Origin: Elysia crispata
Lineage: Eukaryota; Mollusca; Gastropoda; Plakobranchidae
Assembly: GCA_033675545.1 (NCBI GenBank)
Contig: JAWDGP010005297.1
Coordinates: 298,055 to 362,054 of the forward strand
Length of the DNA: 64,000 bases
Direction of reading: 5' to 3'
Shown here: positions 55,001 through 64,000 of the stretch, in pieces
Numbering within the stretch: position 1 is the first letter of the stretch
Layout: the number at the start of each line of letters is the position of its first letter
Program-made: the position numbers and the translations under genes
The notes under the pieces: generated by a model
The model's input: the letters and a program-made list of their open reading frames with translations, nothing else
Databases searched by the model: none
Told to the model about the DNA's origin: nothing

Positions 55001-57653
55001 ACTTATTAGTACAGGTTCTTGACTTGCACAAGCCCAGTCCACTATAAAAAGCCACCTCAAGCCCACTTTGTTGAAAATGGAAAAGGCACAGCCATAGAGA
55101 TTAAAAAAGATAGATCTAGGCAGTAAAAGATGAGACAAGAAAGTGTTGCATTTAACCCAAGGCAACAGAAGAGAAACAGAATAAAAAATTTTTCTTCACT
55201 CAAACCTTCATACATAGGGAAAATATACAACAGCAAATAGCTGAAAAAAGAAGGAAATTTTTTTTTTTAATTTGTCATACTTAAAAGGCTTTACCGAAGG
55301 CCATTGCTTCATAATAATGTTATTATTTTAGAGTGAGCAGTCTAAACCTCTGTAGCCCAGTCTCACTTAAGGTATAAAACATATCAAGGATACCCCACTA
55401 AACTGGTGCTTCATCTTATCAAATCATCGGAGAAAACTAACAATAAAATCCACTTTCACCTAAAAAACCATATTCTTGGAAATGTGCACAAAAACATACC
55501 GCTGCTTGGTGCATTACTTTGCCCAAATCTTCCAGGTCTACGACATTTGCACTGCCCTGGCCAGACTTTTGCTCCTCTTCATCATCCTCATCAGACATCA
55601 TCTGTCAAACATACAACAGGGGAGAAATAAACCACTCTTTTGTAACATCCTTGTTTCATCGTATGAGTTATATGAGCAATTCTCTAAAGCTTACATTACA
55701 CCTGGAATTTATTTTGTCTCTCTTTGTCTCAAAATTGTGCAATATCATACAGACAGGTGAAAAAAAATACCAGATTTGGAGATACCTATTTTTAATATTT
55801 TTGTATAATGCTTGGTTTTTATCATCAAAGAATGATCTTCCGGACGTTACTGATGACACAAAAAGATTCAAATTTAGCTACCTTGAAGCAAAAAATTCAT
55901 ACCCTTAATACATAGAGTGAAAAAATAGATATTATACATTAAAATATGATAGCTGAAAAGAAAGACCCATAATTTATGGTGTGAATGGATTCAATTTGTG
56001 TCATTGTAACATCCAGAATTTTTTTTGTTTGCAGCTATTAAAATAATTTAGATTGAAATTTAAGCATTTGTTTCTTAGCCAAGAGATACAGTCTAGGACA
56101 TCCACAGAGTTGATTTTGGGTTCTAAAAATTAATTGATGAGCATTTTGTCTTCCTGGATGTTATCGTGACACAATTTTCTGTCATTGTAATATCCCGAAG
56201 ATTGTAAAGAACTTGTTAGTTGAACAGTTGAAGATGGTCACAGAAATAGTTTTATATACTGGTTTTCATCAATACACATTGATCTTCCCAACGTTACTGA
56301 TGACATAAACTATTGAAGTTTAGCTACCTTATAAGCGAAAAAAAAATTTAAAAAATCTTCCATTATTATTTTGAGGGAGAAAATAGATGTTATCAGTCAT
56401 TAAAACATGATAATTGAATAGCAAGACATAGTTAATGGCGCAATAGATTTCATTTTTTGTCATTTTAACATCAGGAAGAACTCTTTCCAGAATTTTGTGT
56501 TTGCAGCTTTCAAACTTATTTTAAGTTCCGTGTAAGTTGGCTGCATTTTGATTCCTCACCAAGAGCTAGAGTGTAATGAATCTACAGTATTTATAAGGAG
56601 TGTGCAAATAAGTACACAATTTGTTCTTCCCGATGTTACAGTGACATAAAGTCTGTCATTGTAACATTGAAAAGAACTTGTCCCAGAATTTTGTGCTTGC
56701 AGCTTTTAAATAGATTTAGACTTCAAATGTAAACTGTCTCCATTGTTGGTTCCTCATCAAGAGCCTCAGTTTAGAGTTTCTACAATGCTGATAAATATTC
56801 AACAAACCAATCTGCCAACGTTTTGTTCTTCCAGATGTTACAGTGACATAATTTTTTGTCATTGCAACACCTGGAAGATTGTGAAGAACATAGATGTACA
56901 TCAATTCACACGTAGTAAATAATAATCAACCTGAAACTATGTTAAAAACTTTCCCCACCCTAGAATTAAGAAATAGTTGAAATTAAACTTTAAAAGCCCA
57001 TAAGAAACTGTAGTAATAGACCTACTTGCGTCATTTTCACTACTGCACTTGCCAGTAGCCTTCTCCTTTACACCACACCTTTCATTTGACCCCTTTACTG
57101 TTCCATAAGTGAGTGCAAACTTCATAACCGCTGCAATTACTACAGGTCTTGTCCCCTTTACAACCTCTCCATCTAAACTATTTTGAAAATCTCAAAACTG
57201 CTTCATCTTCTAATCACTGTTTTCATCACCACCTCATTTGCCATCCTTCTCTATCTCAAGCTTTTATTTGAAAAACTCTAAACTACCTCGTCCTCATGAT
57301 TGCTGTCTTCATCACTACTGCACTTGCCACCAGCCTCATCCTTTTCTTCACCCTCTTTCTTTGTCTTGCTACTGCACTGTTTCTTGCAGGTTGACTTGCA
57401 ACCTTTAGCAGTGACCTTTCGACCCTCAATGGCCCTCTTGAGATTGTGCAGGGAAGACTCAAGCCATGCCTCAAAGTCTTCTTGAAGACCTAAAAACAGA
57501 AGAGCAGGCAAACAAATAGAGCATAAATCACATATACATGTATTTGTTTTATACACAAGCCCAGTCCACCATAATCACATACCAAACAGCAAGCTGGGAG
57601 AAGGGAAAGAGCAATGCGATATTTAGAGAGTTGCAAAGACAAGGAGAAGATAA

Positions 57654-57694
<41 letters not shown>

Positions 57695-60600
57695 CCTCAA
57701 GCAACATTTTTCCCATTGATAGTGTTGTATTTCATATACAGAGGACAGGTAGTAAATGAAACTAAGTTTCTCTCTAGCTGAATATCTTGCCCTAGAAAGG
57801 GTGTTCCAAACGAGCAATTTCAGCCAATTTCCCTGCCTATACCAAGTAAATTCAAACAATGGAGACCTAAAATTGAAGTTAATGTGTGCAATAATAAATG
57901 ATATTTTTAAAACATTTTCTGGTGTTTTAACAGGCGTGATATCTTTGACAGTATTATTTATTGAAAAAGAAAAGTTGGATAGATATGTTTTGCAAGGTAC
58001 AGTAGAAAATGATTACAGTACTTCTAACACAGATCCCTTGAACCCACCCGTTTTCACCCTCTAATCCTCTCTTTATTACCTTTCTATTTCTATGCTTTTG
58101 CCAAACTAGTTCAGAGTTAAAACAGGTTTTCTTCAAATACTCAGTCCTAAATTACAGAAAGAAAATGTTCCTCAAATTGACAGACCTTGACTTTCATTGA
58201 ATTCGCAGATCTTGAAATTTGATCAAGTGCTTACTGTAGCTTAGTCTGATGCACCTGGCGCCAATTGTCTGTCTGTGCCTGTGCTAGGTCTACCTGTTGT
58301 TAAGACTTCAAAGGTCTCGATTCTAATGAAGATTTACTTGTTCTATGTGTACAAGACATGGGTAATGATTACAGGTAAATCTGTTTGCCCACCAGGTTAA
58401 TCAATTAGTATACGGGTGCGAAAAAAAAATGGAGGGTGCAATTTCCTTATTGATGGTTAGAACGCCAGATAGCTTAAGTGTTAGAATGTTGGACTGACAA
58501 TAGTGAACTTCACTCTCGATCCTTTGCAGGTTCTCTGGTGGGATTAGTTCTAACTCTGCTTTGATAGACAGCCCTTATCTGGGATAAAGATTACACAGGA
58601 ACAAGCCACATTCATTGTATTTGAAAATCAACTTAAGACTGAATATACGCCTAGCTAGGAAGAAATTTGTGAATGCCATCTTAATGGAGACCTAGAGTCC
58701 AGATCTAGACCTAGCATCAAGAGCTTGGGGTCTGATAAGCGCCAGGGATAAAAATGTTCTCAAAAACTGCCCTAAACGCAAATCCAGGGTCTAAGTGCTA
58801 AAAATAGAATTGTCTGAACATGACTTCCTGAACATATAAAAATTTCCCTATAAATTTGAGGAATCTGTGCTCCACTGTATTAGATTTGAAAGTTTGCATT
58901 CTTTTAGTCTCATTTTCAAAACTTTATGCCTTTCAAACCCTTTCACAAACCACTGAATTAGACCTCATAAAGCAATGAATCCCTCTTTACAAAAAACTGA
59001 ACTTTTCATCTTGCCCTTTAAAAGCTGGAAAGAAGCGCTACCTTTGTGTTCGCTATTGATGACGTTTTCATCAGCAAGACATGGTGTCAGGATTCTATTT
59101 GCTGAGAGAGTGTGTAGCCAGTCATCCATCTTCTTCGCAACCTGAGATTCATATAAAAAATGATCTTAGTTTGAATTTCCAGCAACAAAAACAAATGTAA
59201 GTAATATGGGGATTGAAGTTTAAAAAAAGCAAACAAGTTTTTTCAGCCACAAACATTTCGTCCCAAAAAATAAATTTAAAGCATGATGTACTGGAGACTT
59301 TTGACCAGAATGAATGCTTCTCATCCTGCCTGATCTATTGTCTTCTAATTCAAACTAATCTTGTTCTGGCTTTATACACTTGCACATCAAAAAATTAATA
59401 TACAGGAGATGGTCTGATAAATGGAATATCACTTCAGGTCATTCTCTCAGTCAATACTCACAGCGTTGAAGTTGTCTCCATACAGAGAGTTCCCAAGACC
59501 AACGACAGCAAAGTGCAGGCCAGCCAATGTAGACTTTGTGACACGGAAGTCTTCAGCCACATCTTTGAGCCAAGTGTAGAACCATTGGGCAGACTCTGGT
59601 GGCTGACCGTCAGTGTAAGTGGAGATGATAACAATACATATGTTGCCCTCTCCTGCCTGGAGAAAATCGGTTCATAATTCAGTAAAAAAATCTGGTGAAT
59701 GCACACATGGTGTAATCAACAACTTCATTTGATTTGGTAAAACTTATACACACAAGTAGCCCTTGCACATCTTTACATCTCCACTAGCAAGGACAGAAAT
59801 GATCAGACGTCTTATTAACTTACCATCTCTTTGGGATGTGAGCTCACAACAGAAAAACCTATCAGGAAACCTAATTTGCAAAAACTCATTCTAAATCTCA
59901 ATTAACTTTATTCAATTACCATTATATTGCAAACCATTGAAAAGATGATTTCCTATATCTTACACAGAGAGTGTTCAAATGCACATGTATATATCACTAA
60001 AATTAGGTGAGCATTTTTACCCAAACTTTTTCTCAAGTATGCCGAAATACTACTTAGTAATTATAATAATAATAAATGCACTTTTTCAATTTGTTTTTAC
60101 AGATATAATAATACTAAATATAGAAAAATTTCCCTTTTGCTGTGAAAGGGGGACTATCTATATTCAGCCTGTGCTGTGAGACGTGTCTTTAGTGAGTCAA
60201 AATCAAAGTAAAAAAATTTTCAATAAATGACCACCACTTTTAATTTGACATGTAATATGCATAACATATATACCTCTGACTGAAAGTTTTTCTCATGATC
60301 ATAACATTTCACATCAATAACCTCTGCATCATACCCAAGGTTCAGAATTTTTTGCTGCAAAATATTTGAGAATGCCTGAAATTCAAGAATATTTATAAAT
60401 CAGTTACTTTCAAGTCTGAAATGAAAATGAATCATGATTTTAGAGCAGCCATTAAGAAAAATAAAATGCTTCAATAAAGAAAGCAGGAGATGGAGCTTTG
60501 AGTTGCCATATTAATCAGAAGTACAACACTAGGTATTAAAGAAACAATCTCTTAACTTTTTTCTAGACTTTGAAAAACATGTGCACTGAGAATCTATACA

Positions 60601-61496
60601 ACTTATCACATAAAGGGTCAAGAATGGGCACCTCTGGTTAATAACAAATGTAAAAAAAAACAACAGCTTAATGCAAGATAATTCAAAGGGGTGCATGTTA
60701 TAAAAGACATCAAGTTTCTAAAGCGAAGGAACTCACCAAACAACGCATGAAATAATTTTTTAACTATTTTCCTTTTTTTTTTTTTTAAATCACTATGATC
60801 ATCAGTTTAATGGTGCTAAGGGGACTTGTCCACTAAAATATGAACAATAAAACGACTTTGTAAACTTTTTCGTATCATCAAATGAGAGCCACACTAATTC
60901 ACAGAGGCTTCACACTTTTGCTCAATTCATTCACAGATAGGCTCAAGCATAAGGGTGCAAATTATTGGTATAATTTTCTCATACAACATGCCATGTGAAA
61001 AAAAAGGACAAAAAAAAAAAAAACATTACCTTTCCTTTCCCTGTTTGTGAGCCAAACAGTATCTTCACTTTTCGTTTTTGTTTTGACTTTGAGACTTTAG
61101 ATTGTAATGCAGTGTTGCTATTTTTCAAACAATTTTTTTCCTGAGGAAAACAAAAAGAGTATCAAAGACTGAATGTTTTTCCTTTTTTTAAAAATTTGAC
61201 TAAGCAGCCATTAGGGAAGTAATATAAATTACATATACTTACAAAATCAAACAGGACTTTAATTTGAGTTAATAGTTTTTTCAACTTTCAATCGGAGATT
61301 AGGAAATATGCAAGATTATAACATTCTGTTTGATTAAATGCAAAATTACCTGGAGTTTTAGCTGCCATGACAATGCCCAGGCCACCCCTCCCGCTGCTAA
61401 TGTCCACAACACAGCGTTCTTCCACGGGCTGCCCCGGATAGGCACTTCTATCAACTTCTCAAGCATTTTCTTCTGTGAACTCTTCCAACATGCCAT
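46040..61496 (-). CDS. TYW1: TYW1, wybutosine tRNA-modification radical-SAM/flavodoxin enzyme, 15 exons
   Basis: TYW1 makes the tricyclic 4-demethylwyosine core at G37 of tRNA-Phe from N1-methylguanosine and pyruvate, using a radical-SAM 4Fe-4S cluster reduced through its flavodoxin domain. Exons: 61496-61350, 61140-61030, 60375-60274, 59656-59462, 59141-59042, 57489-57287, 55601-55500, 54883-54740, 50383-50265, 49734-49625, 48912-48735, 48133-48059, 47740-47569, 47210-47043 and 46243-46040. All junctions are GT/AG in phase, totalling 2130 nt or 709 aa (human ~732). Residues ~25-45 form a membrane anchor; FMN loop FGSQTGKGK is 78-86; STYTDG and [11 protein letters not shown] follow; ~225-340 is an acidic/Lys linker; CxxxCxxC is Cys399, 403 and 406; LVGEPIMYP is ~467; the wyosine domain ends [15 protein letters not shown]. 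Intact. Intron 8 holds mariner copy 2. Confidence 0.95.
47043..47210 (-). CDS. TYW1: TYW1 exon 14
   Basis: A 56-codon phase-0 exon beginning GVTYCGES after TTTGCAG and ending LLLAHNK before GTCAGA. The PWHEEV and EHEHSNCLL segments are diagnostic of TYW1 and its archaeal Taw1 relatives. Confidence 0.9.
48601..48662. repeat. 42-bp tandem duplication in TYW1 intron 11
   Basis: CAAGTCATTTACATAAAATG occurs at 48601-48620 and again at 48643-48662, followed by related sequence (AACAAACTTTG versus TGTGAACTTTG). Two copies only. Confidence 0.75.
50265..50383 (-). CDS. TYW1: TYW1 exon 9, radical-SAM cluster-binding exon
   Basis: This 119-nt exon carries the 4Fe-4S/AdoMet motif C-A-N-K-C-V-F-C (Cys399, Cys403, Cys406), preceded by [13 protein letters not shown] and HRCMETTPS. 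The donor splits the Arg codon (CG/GTGAG) and the next exon supplies T-CAC. All three cluster cysteines are present. Confidence 0.93.
52207..53580 (+). mobile_element. complete mariner element, copy 2 (1374 bp), in TYW1 intron 8
   Basis: Same perfect 30-bp inverted termini as copy 1, flanked by TA at 52205-52206 and 53581-53582. It inserted inside a TCTAGATCTAGATATA stretch in the intron, antisense to TYW1 and in the same orientation as copy 1, 9.7 kb away. TYW1 splice sites around it are intact. Confidence 0.97.
52401..53465 (+). CDS. mariner transposase, copy 2, intact 354 aa
   Basis: Encodes the same D,D34D transposase with intact helix-turn-helix regions and catalytic Asp residues (GDESW, HDNARPH, PSDYYLF). 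It differs from copy 1 by an extra Gly (KGEDPRE), Lys for Gln in LEQGKTV, and silent changes I noticed near 52608 and 52919. Which copy is ancestral for the codon indel cannot be told from two sequences. Codon use and G/C content are higher than the surrounding intron, consistent with recent arrival. Confidence 0.97.
   Translation: MATSNDLLIKQRSVIEFLAAEGCSAANIHARMKTVYGEMCISDCAVRKWVRIFKGEDPRETILRDRKRSGRPLSASDTAHREKVDCMIRANRRVKQKEIADEVGISKERVHHIATTVLGYRKVSARWVPRQLTVEMKAQRKDMCTQLLERYNAEGEAFLQRIVTGDESWVHHYDPECKAQSMEYRHKTSPSPRKFKVVASARKVLFTVFWDMEGVVHMEFLEQGKTVNSERYISTLRALKLRLRRIRRDKDSILQHDNARPHTSRQTQDALRQLELTTLPHPAYSPDLAPSDYYLFPQLKKYLKGHHYDNDEEVIADVRRWCRGQPSEFFADGVSQLVKRWRRCVDRDGDYIEK
53583..54739. 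other. remainder of TYW1 intron 8 right of mariner copy 2
   Basis: No coding content. It contains a GATCTAGA word near 53730 and a G/C-richer patch at about 54180-54310 with the palindrome ACCTGATCAGGT. The left part of the intron (50384-52204) is AT-rich and featureless. Confidence 0.45.
55830..56900. repeat. complex tandem array (~200-bp units) in TYW1 intron 6
   Basis: Several anchor phrases recur in order. TGTCATTGTAACA-like words occur near 56000, 56182, 56460, 56656 and 56858. CCAGAATTTTGTGTTTGCAGC-like words occur near 56013, 56488 and 56683. AAGAGATACAG/AAGAGCTAGAG/AAGAGCCTCAG occur near 56080, 56562 and 56759. CTTCC.GATGTTACAGTGACATA-like words occur near 56149, 56624 and 56826. Units are diverged and two are longer (~450 bp) than the others. 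No open frame is kept. Confidence 0.7.
57025..57250 (-). repeat. two decayed copies of TYW1 exon 6 sequence
   Basis: The plus-strand 17-mer CACTACTGCACTTGCCA occurs in exon 6 (57313-57329) and exactly again at 57038-57054 in the intron; a more diverged relative lies at 57217-57243. Flanks also align (ATGAAGAC.GC / AAAATGACGC, and the preceding Lys/Glu-rich stretch). The copy at 57025-57080 still reads a [15 protein letters not shown] peptide resembling the exon's [15 protein letters not shown]. It is best read as tandem duplication of the exon's 3' end followed by decay. Confidence 0.6.
57287..57489 (-). CDS. TYW1: TYW1 exon 6, end of flavodoxin domain and start of acidic linker
   Basis: A 203-nt exon from TTTTTAG acceptor to GAG/GTAGTT donor. 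It begins [13 protein letters not shown], equivalent to the human EADFRAW helix ending the flavodoxin domain, and continues into a Lys/Cys/Ser-rich then acidic linker ending NHEDE. The linker is variable in the family. Two decayed copies of its 3' part follow in the intron. Confidence 0.9.
57662..57692. repeat. (AT)n microsatellite
   Basis: About 31 bp of alternating AT in TYW1 intron 5, preceded by an A-run. Confidence 0.85.
57995..58885. repeat. dispersed repeat, copy B, in TYW1 intron 5
   Basis: Homologous to copy A at 40510-41635 over most of its length, in the same orientation, with many substitutions. It includes the tRNA-like segment at 58455-58538 (ATAGCTTAAGTG as decayed A box, TCTCGATCCTT as decayed B box). 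Its position between two TYW1 exons shows tolerance of intron insertions. Confidence 0.75.
59042..61140 (-). CDS. TYW1: TYW1 exons 2-5, flavodoxin-like FMN domain
   Basis: Four exons (61140-61030, 60375-60274, 59656-59462, 59141-59042) give the FMN-binding domain. In order they hold the phosphate loop FGSQTGKGK, the second strand/helix with [10 protein letters not shown], the [15 protein letters not shown] loop, and the isoalloxazine-side loop [14 protein letters not shown]. This is the built-in electron donor that reduces the radical-SAM cluster. All key glycines and loop residues are present. Confidence 0.92.
61350..61496 (-). CDS. TYW1: TYW1 exon 1, start codon and membrane anchor
   Basis: ATG 61496 (context TTCACATGG) opens 49 codons ending KLQ/GTAATT in phase 0. 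Residues ~25-45 ([20 protein letters not shown]) form a hydrophobic span, matching the N-terminal membrane segment of animal TYW1. An in-frame open stretch continues upstream to 61580, but it is a T-rich poly-Phe reading through low-complexity DNA, so 61496 is preferred. Confidence 0.75.
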
Positions 61497-63821
61497 GTGA
61501 AAAGAAAATGTTAAATAAAGGTGAAGCAAAAAATGTAATGAAAAAAAAAAAAAGCAGAAATCCAAGCTGTTCAAAGGCATAAAACTCTGTTTGAAAGGTA
61601 GTTACGTTTTGGGTTTTTTTTTTTCACTTTTCACGACATGTGCATTTCCAGTTGTGTAATCTATCATCTATTAACTCTCAAAATGTCATTTTCATTTTTT
61701 TTTTGGTTTTGCACTCACTAGGGTTAATACTTCCTTTTCGGAGTTTCTCCCAGGCAAAATTGTCCTTCAAAAATTAAAGCTTCTCATGCATGGCAGGAAA
61801 CATTTATCTCAGGCATTTTGATCAGCTGCCACTTTAAATGTATGTGTTAAAATAATAATGATGCATTGTCCTAGATGGTGTCCCATCAACCATCTGAATT
61901 TATATTACAAAGTGACCATTTTCCTGAATACCAGCAAAACTGAGTCCGATACTTATTTTCCCGAACACACACACACACACACACATATAATTATTTGTCA
62001 AGAGCAAACTACCTCTGTGTTAGCGCTTTCGGCAGTTAACCAAAGCCCACCCTGGGGCGATTTTGTTTGCTCTCAGAGATCTATATTTAAATGGTCTAAA
62101 TGAATTAGATATAATTTTATCTTCAATAGTTTTATGATTTATCCTGGCCTATCTAACTCTTTCCTAACAAAGTAAGGCTCCCATCCCATGCTGTTGCACA
62201 TTTTGAAGATTGCATTTCTTCACCTTGGACGAGCAATCATGCTTGTACTTTATAAGAATGGAATCATGAGATAGAGTGTTTGAGAGTGTGTGTAAGAGAC
62301 GGATAGACAGACAAGCTGAGACAAATAATTAGACAGAGAGAGTATAAGACATGGAATAATCGGTAAAATTGCAGATATCAGCTCACCTCACATCGGGCTT
62401 CACAAATGAATGTTTCCCGACGAAATTGAAACTTGTAATTTAATGGGATTTTAGAGCAACACAAAAATGCTTATATCTTGAAAAGTATTTATTTGCAACG
62501 ATTAAAAGTTAAAACCTTCATATTTCTGTTCAGCATATCAAAGTCATTAAGAAAAATATAATTTTAAAGTTTAGAGTAAGTTGGGCCAATATCTGCAATA
62601 ATAGATACTGAATAATCTAGCCCACAATGTATATATATCACTGCAAATTACTATTATAATATATTATTATGCTTCTTCAAGGAGATGCATACATTTTTAT
62701 GTGTTCTATAAAATAATGAGTGACATTATTCTCGACATACAGATCAACTATATCCTACACAGGAGATCTATCTGCAATCTCTAAGAGCTTCTGGTTTATT
62801 AGAGTAGACCTAGATCTAGACTGTGCTAATTCTACTAGTGCTCTTAATCTTTGACAAGTCTCGATTTCCAATGTGAATCAATCATGATTAACAGGTTATG
62901 CATAATTTGCAGTCATAGGTCTACCTTTTCATAAAATAAATTTTTGGCTATAAAAGTTATGTGTTCAAGTATCAATCATACCTAATTCCATGATTAGGAA
63001 CAGCATTCAACCTAACTAATTATTCATAGACTTAATACTTGACTTAATCTATGGTTCTTAAGTTCTAATTCACAAAACGAAACTGCATTTATTCAGATCC
63101 CTGAAAGGAGATGGGCCCATGGATGACTCTACAGCAACTATTGCCTAGGATGATGAAAGAATGGTTTTAAGAACTAGATTCTAGATTAAGATCTGAGCAA
63201 TTTTAAAACTACTTTAAAGCCTCGTTAAGTTTGACAATTTTCTCTTCAAATTTTCATCTGGATATCTAGAATAGAAATTATCGACTTTATTTCTTCACAT
63301 TTCTTACATCTAGATATCTAGATCTATAACTAGTCTAGTCTTTAGAATCATTATACCTTCAATTATTTCAGTGACAAGACAGTGATTCCCAACTCATCAT
63401 CAACTTTGTTGGAATTGCATCATATGTCCATCATTCGAACATTTCAGTTTGATCGTAGTCACAGATCAAGAAAATTATAGATTAAATTCCTTACAGTATC
63501 AACGTTATATTTTTTTTTCCTGAGGTCTTGCCTAGATAAAATATTAGAATCCTGTGGTTACAATGCCGTGTGACTGTCTAGCTGATGTTGTGGAGCTCAT
63601 TTGTGTGTGATGAAATAAAAAAACTACATATACAGTCTTACGTATTTTCTTTTGTTAGGAGAGGGTTAAATATTGTGATTCGTTTGTGAAGAAATTAATA
63701 AACGACAAGAGGCTTTCGGAGTTTGTTGTTTTTATTCTGTATATATGTGAAGAAAAGAATCAATGAATATGGGCTCAATTTATTTAAAGTCAGATAAGAA
63801 AATTGGGAAAATAGAAAATAA

Positions 63822-63823
<2 letters not shown>
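61497..63823. other. TYW1 5' flank and intergenic DNA
   Basis: Contains an (AC)10 tract at about 61965-61984, GATCTAGA words near 62811 and 63305, and AT-rich DNA with no recognisable exon. The TYW1 promoter should be here, but no element can be assigned. Confidence 0.45.

Positions 63824-63859
<36 letters not shown>
63824..63859. repeat. (GA)n microsatellite
   Basis: About 36 bp of GA followed by a G-run, within a longer purine-rich stretch to about 63960. Confidence 0.9.
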
Positions 63860-63864
<5 letters not shown>

Positions 63865-64000
63865 AGTATGAGAAAGGGAAAACACAAAAAGAGGTAGAGA
63901 TTGGAAAAAGAAAGATACAAGGAGTAATAGAAAGAAAAAGAGGAGGAATGGGCGAATTAGCAGGTAGGTGATTATTTTTTTTTTTCAAGTGCAATAACCC

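Noticed and set aside
61299-61580. Longer TYW1 N-terminus starting at 61580
   Set aside because: The extra residues are a poly-Phe reading of a T-rich tract; ATG 61496 has the better context and gives the expected membrane-anchored N-terminus.

Overview
This is animal nuclear DNA. It is AT-rich, with short phase-consistent exons between GT..AG introns, very long dinucleotide microsatellites, and eukaryotic transposons (mariner, DIRS-like, LINE remnants, MITE-like elements). An innexin-type gap-junction gene points to an invertebrate. The gene set, the repeat style and the many TCTAGATC and AGGCCT words suggest a lophotrochozoan, probably a mollusc, but the species cannot be fixed from sequence alone. 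There is no sign of operons, bacterial genes, CRISPR arrays, rRNA or a convincing tRNA.

Layout: (1) 0-4.8 kb: 5' part of an innexin gene on the minus strand, with two homologous first coding exons in tandem, a shared second exon, and a 641-bp pure (AG/CT) tract just upstream of the first start. A possible last exon of another gene lies at 116-182 (+). (2) 8.4-10.0 kb: an uninterrupted F-box/LRR gene resembling FBXL6 (+). (3) 10-26 kb: gene-poor, with a pogo/Tigger-like MITE, a diverged tandem duplication, microsatellites, a LINE 3' remnant, a degenerate ~25-bp array and a long inverted repeat. (4) 26.2-29.8 kb: a decayed DIRS-like tyrosine-recombinase retrotransposon (-) with recognisable gag, RT, RNase H and YR segments. 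(5) 30.4-34.7 kb: a complete six-exon histidine-phosphatase gene (+) related to the UBASH3/TULA phosphatase domain but lacking UBA and SH3. (6) 35-46 kb: intergenic, with a LINE remnant, a 58-bp-arm palindrome, a dispersed repeat with a tRNA-like core, and an intact mariner. (7) 46.0-61.5 kb: complete TYW1 on the minus strand, rebuilt here as 15 exons and 709 aa, with a second near-identical mariner, a second copy of the dispersed repeat and two intronic tandem arrays inside it. (8) 61.5-64 kb: TYW1 5' flank.

The genes are unrelated housekeeping or signalling genes (cell-cell channel, ubiquitin ligase adaptor, phosphatase, wybutosine tRNA modification). They do not form a pathway or cluster. 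The most informative novelties are the duplicated innexin first exons, the two almost identical intact mariners 9.7 kb apart, the DIRS relic whose antisense mimics a host exon, the palindrome whose only arm differences are CpG transitions, and exon-derived tandem copies in a TYW1 intron. I saw no clear new multi-gene system.
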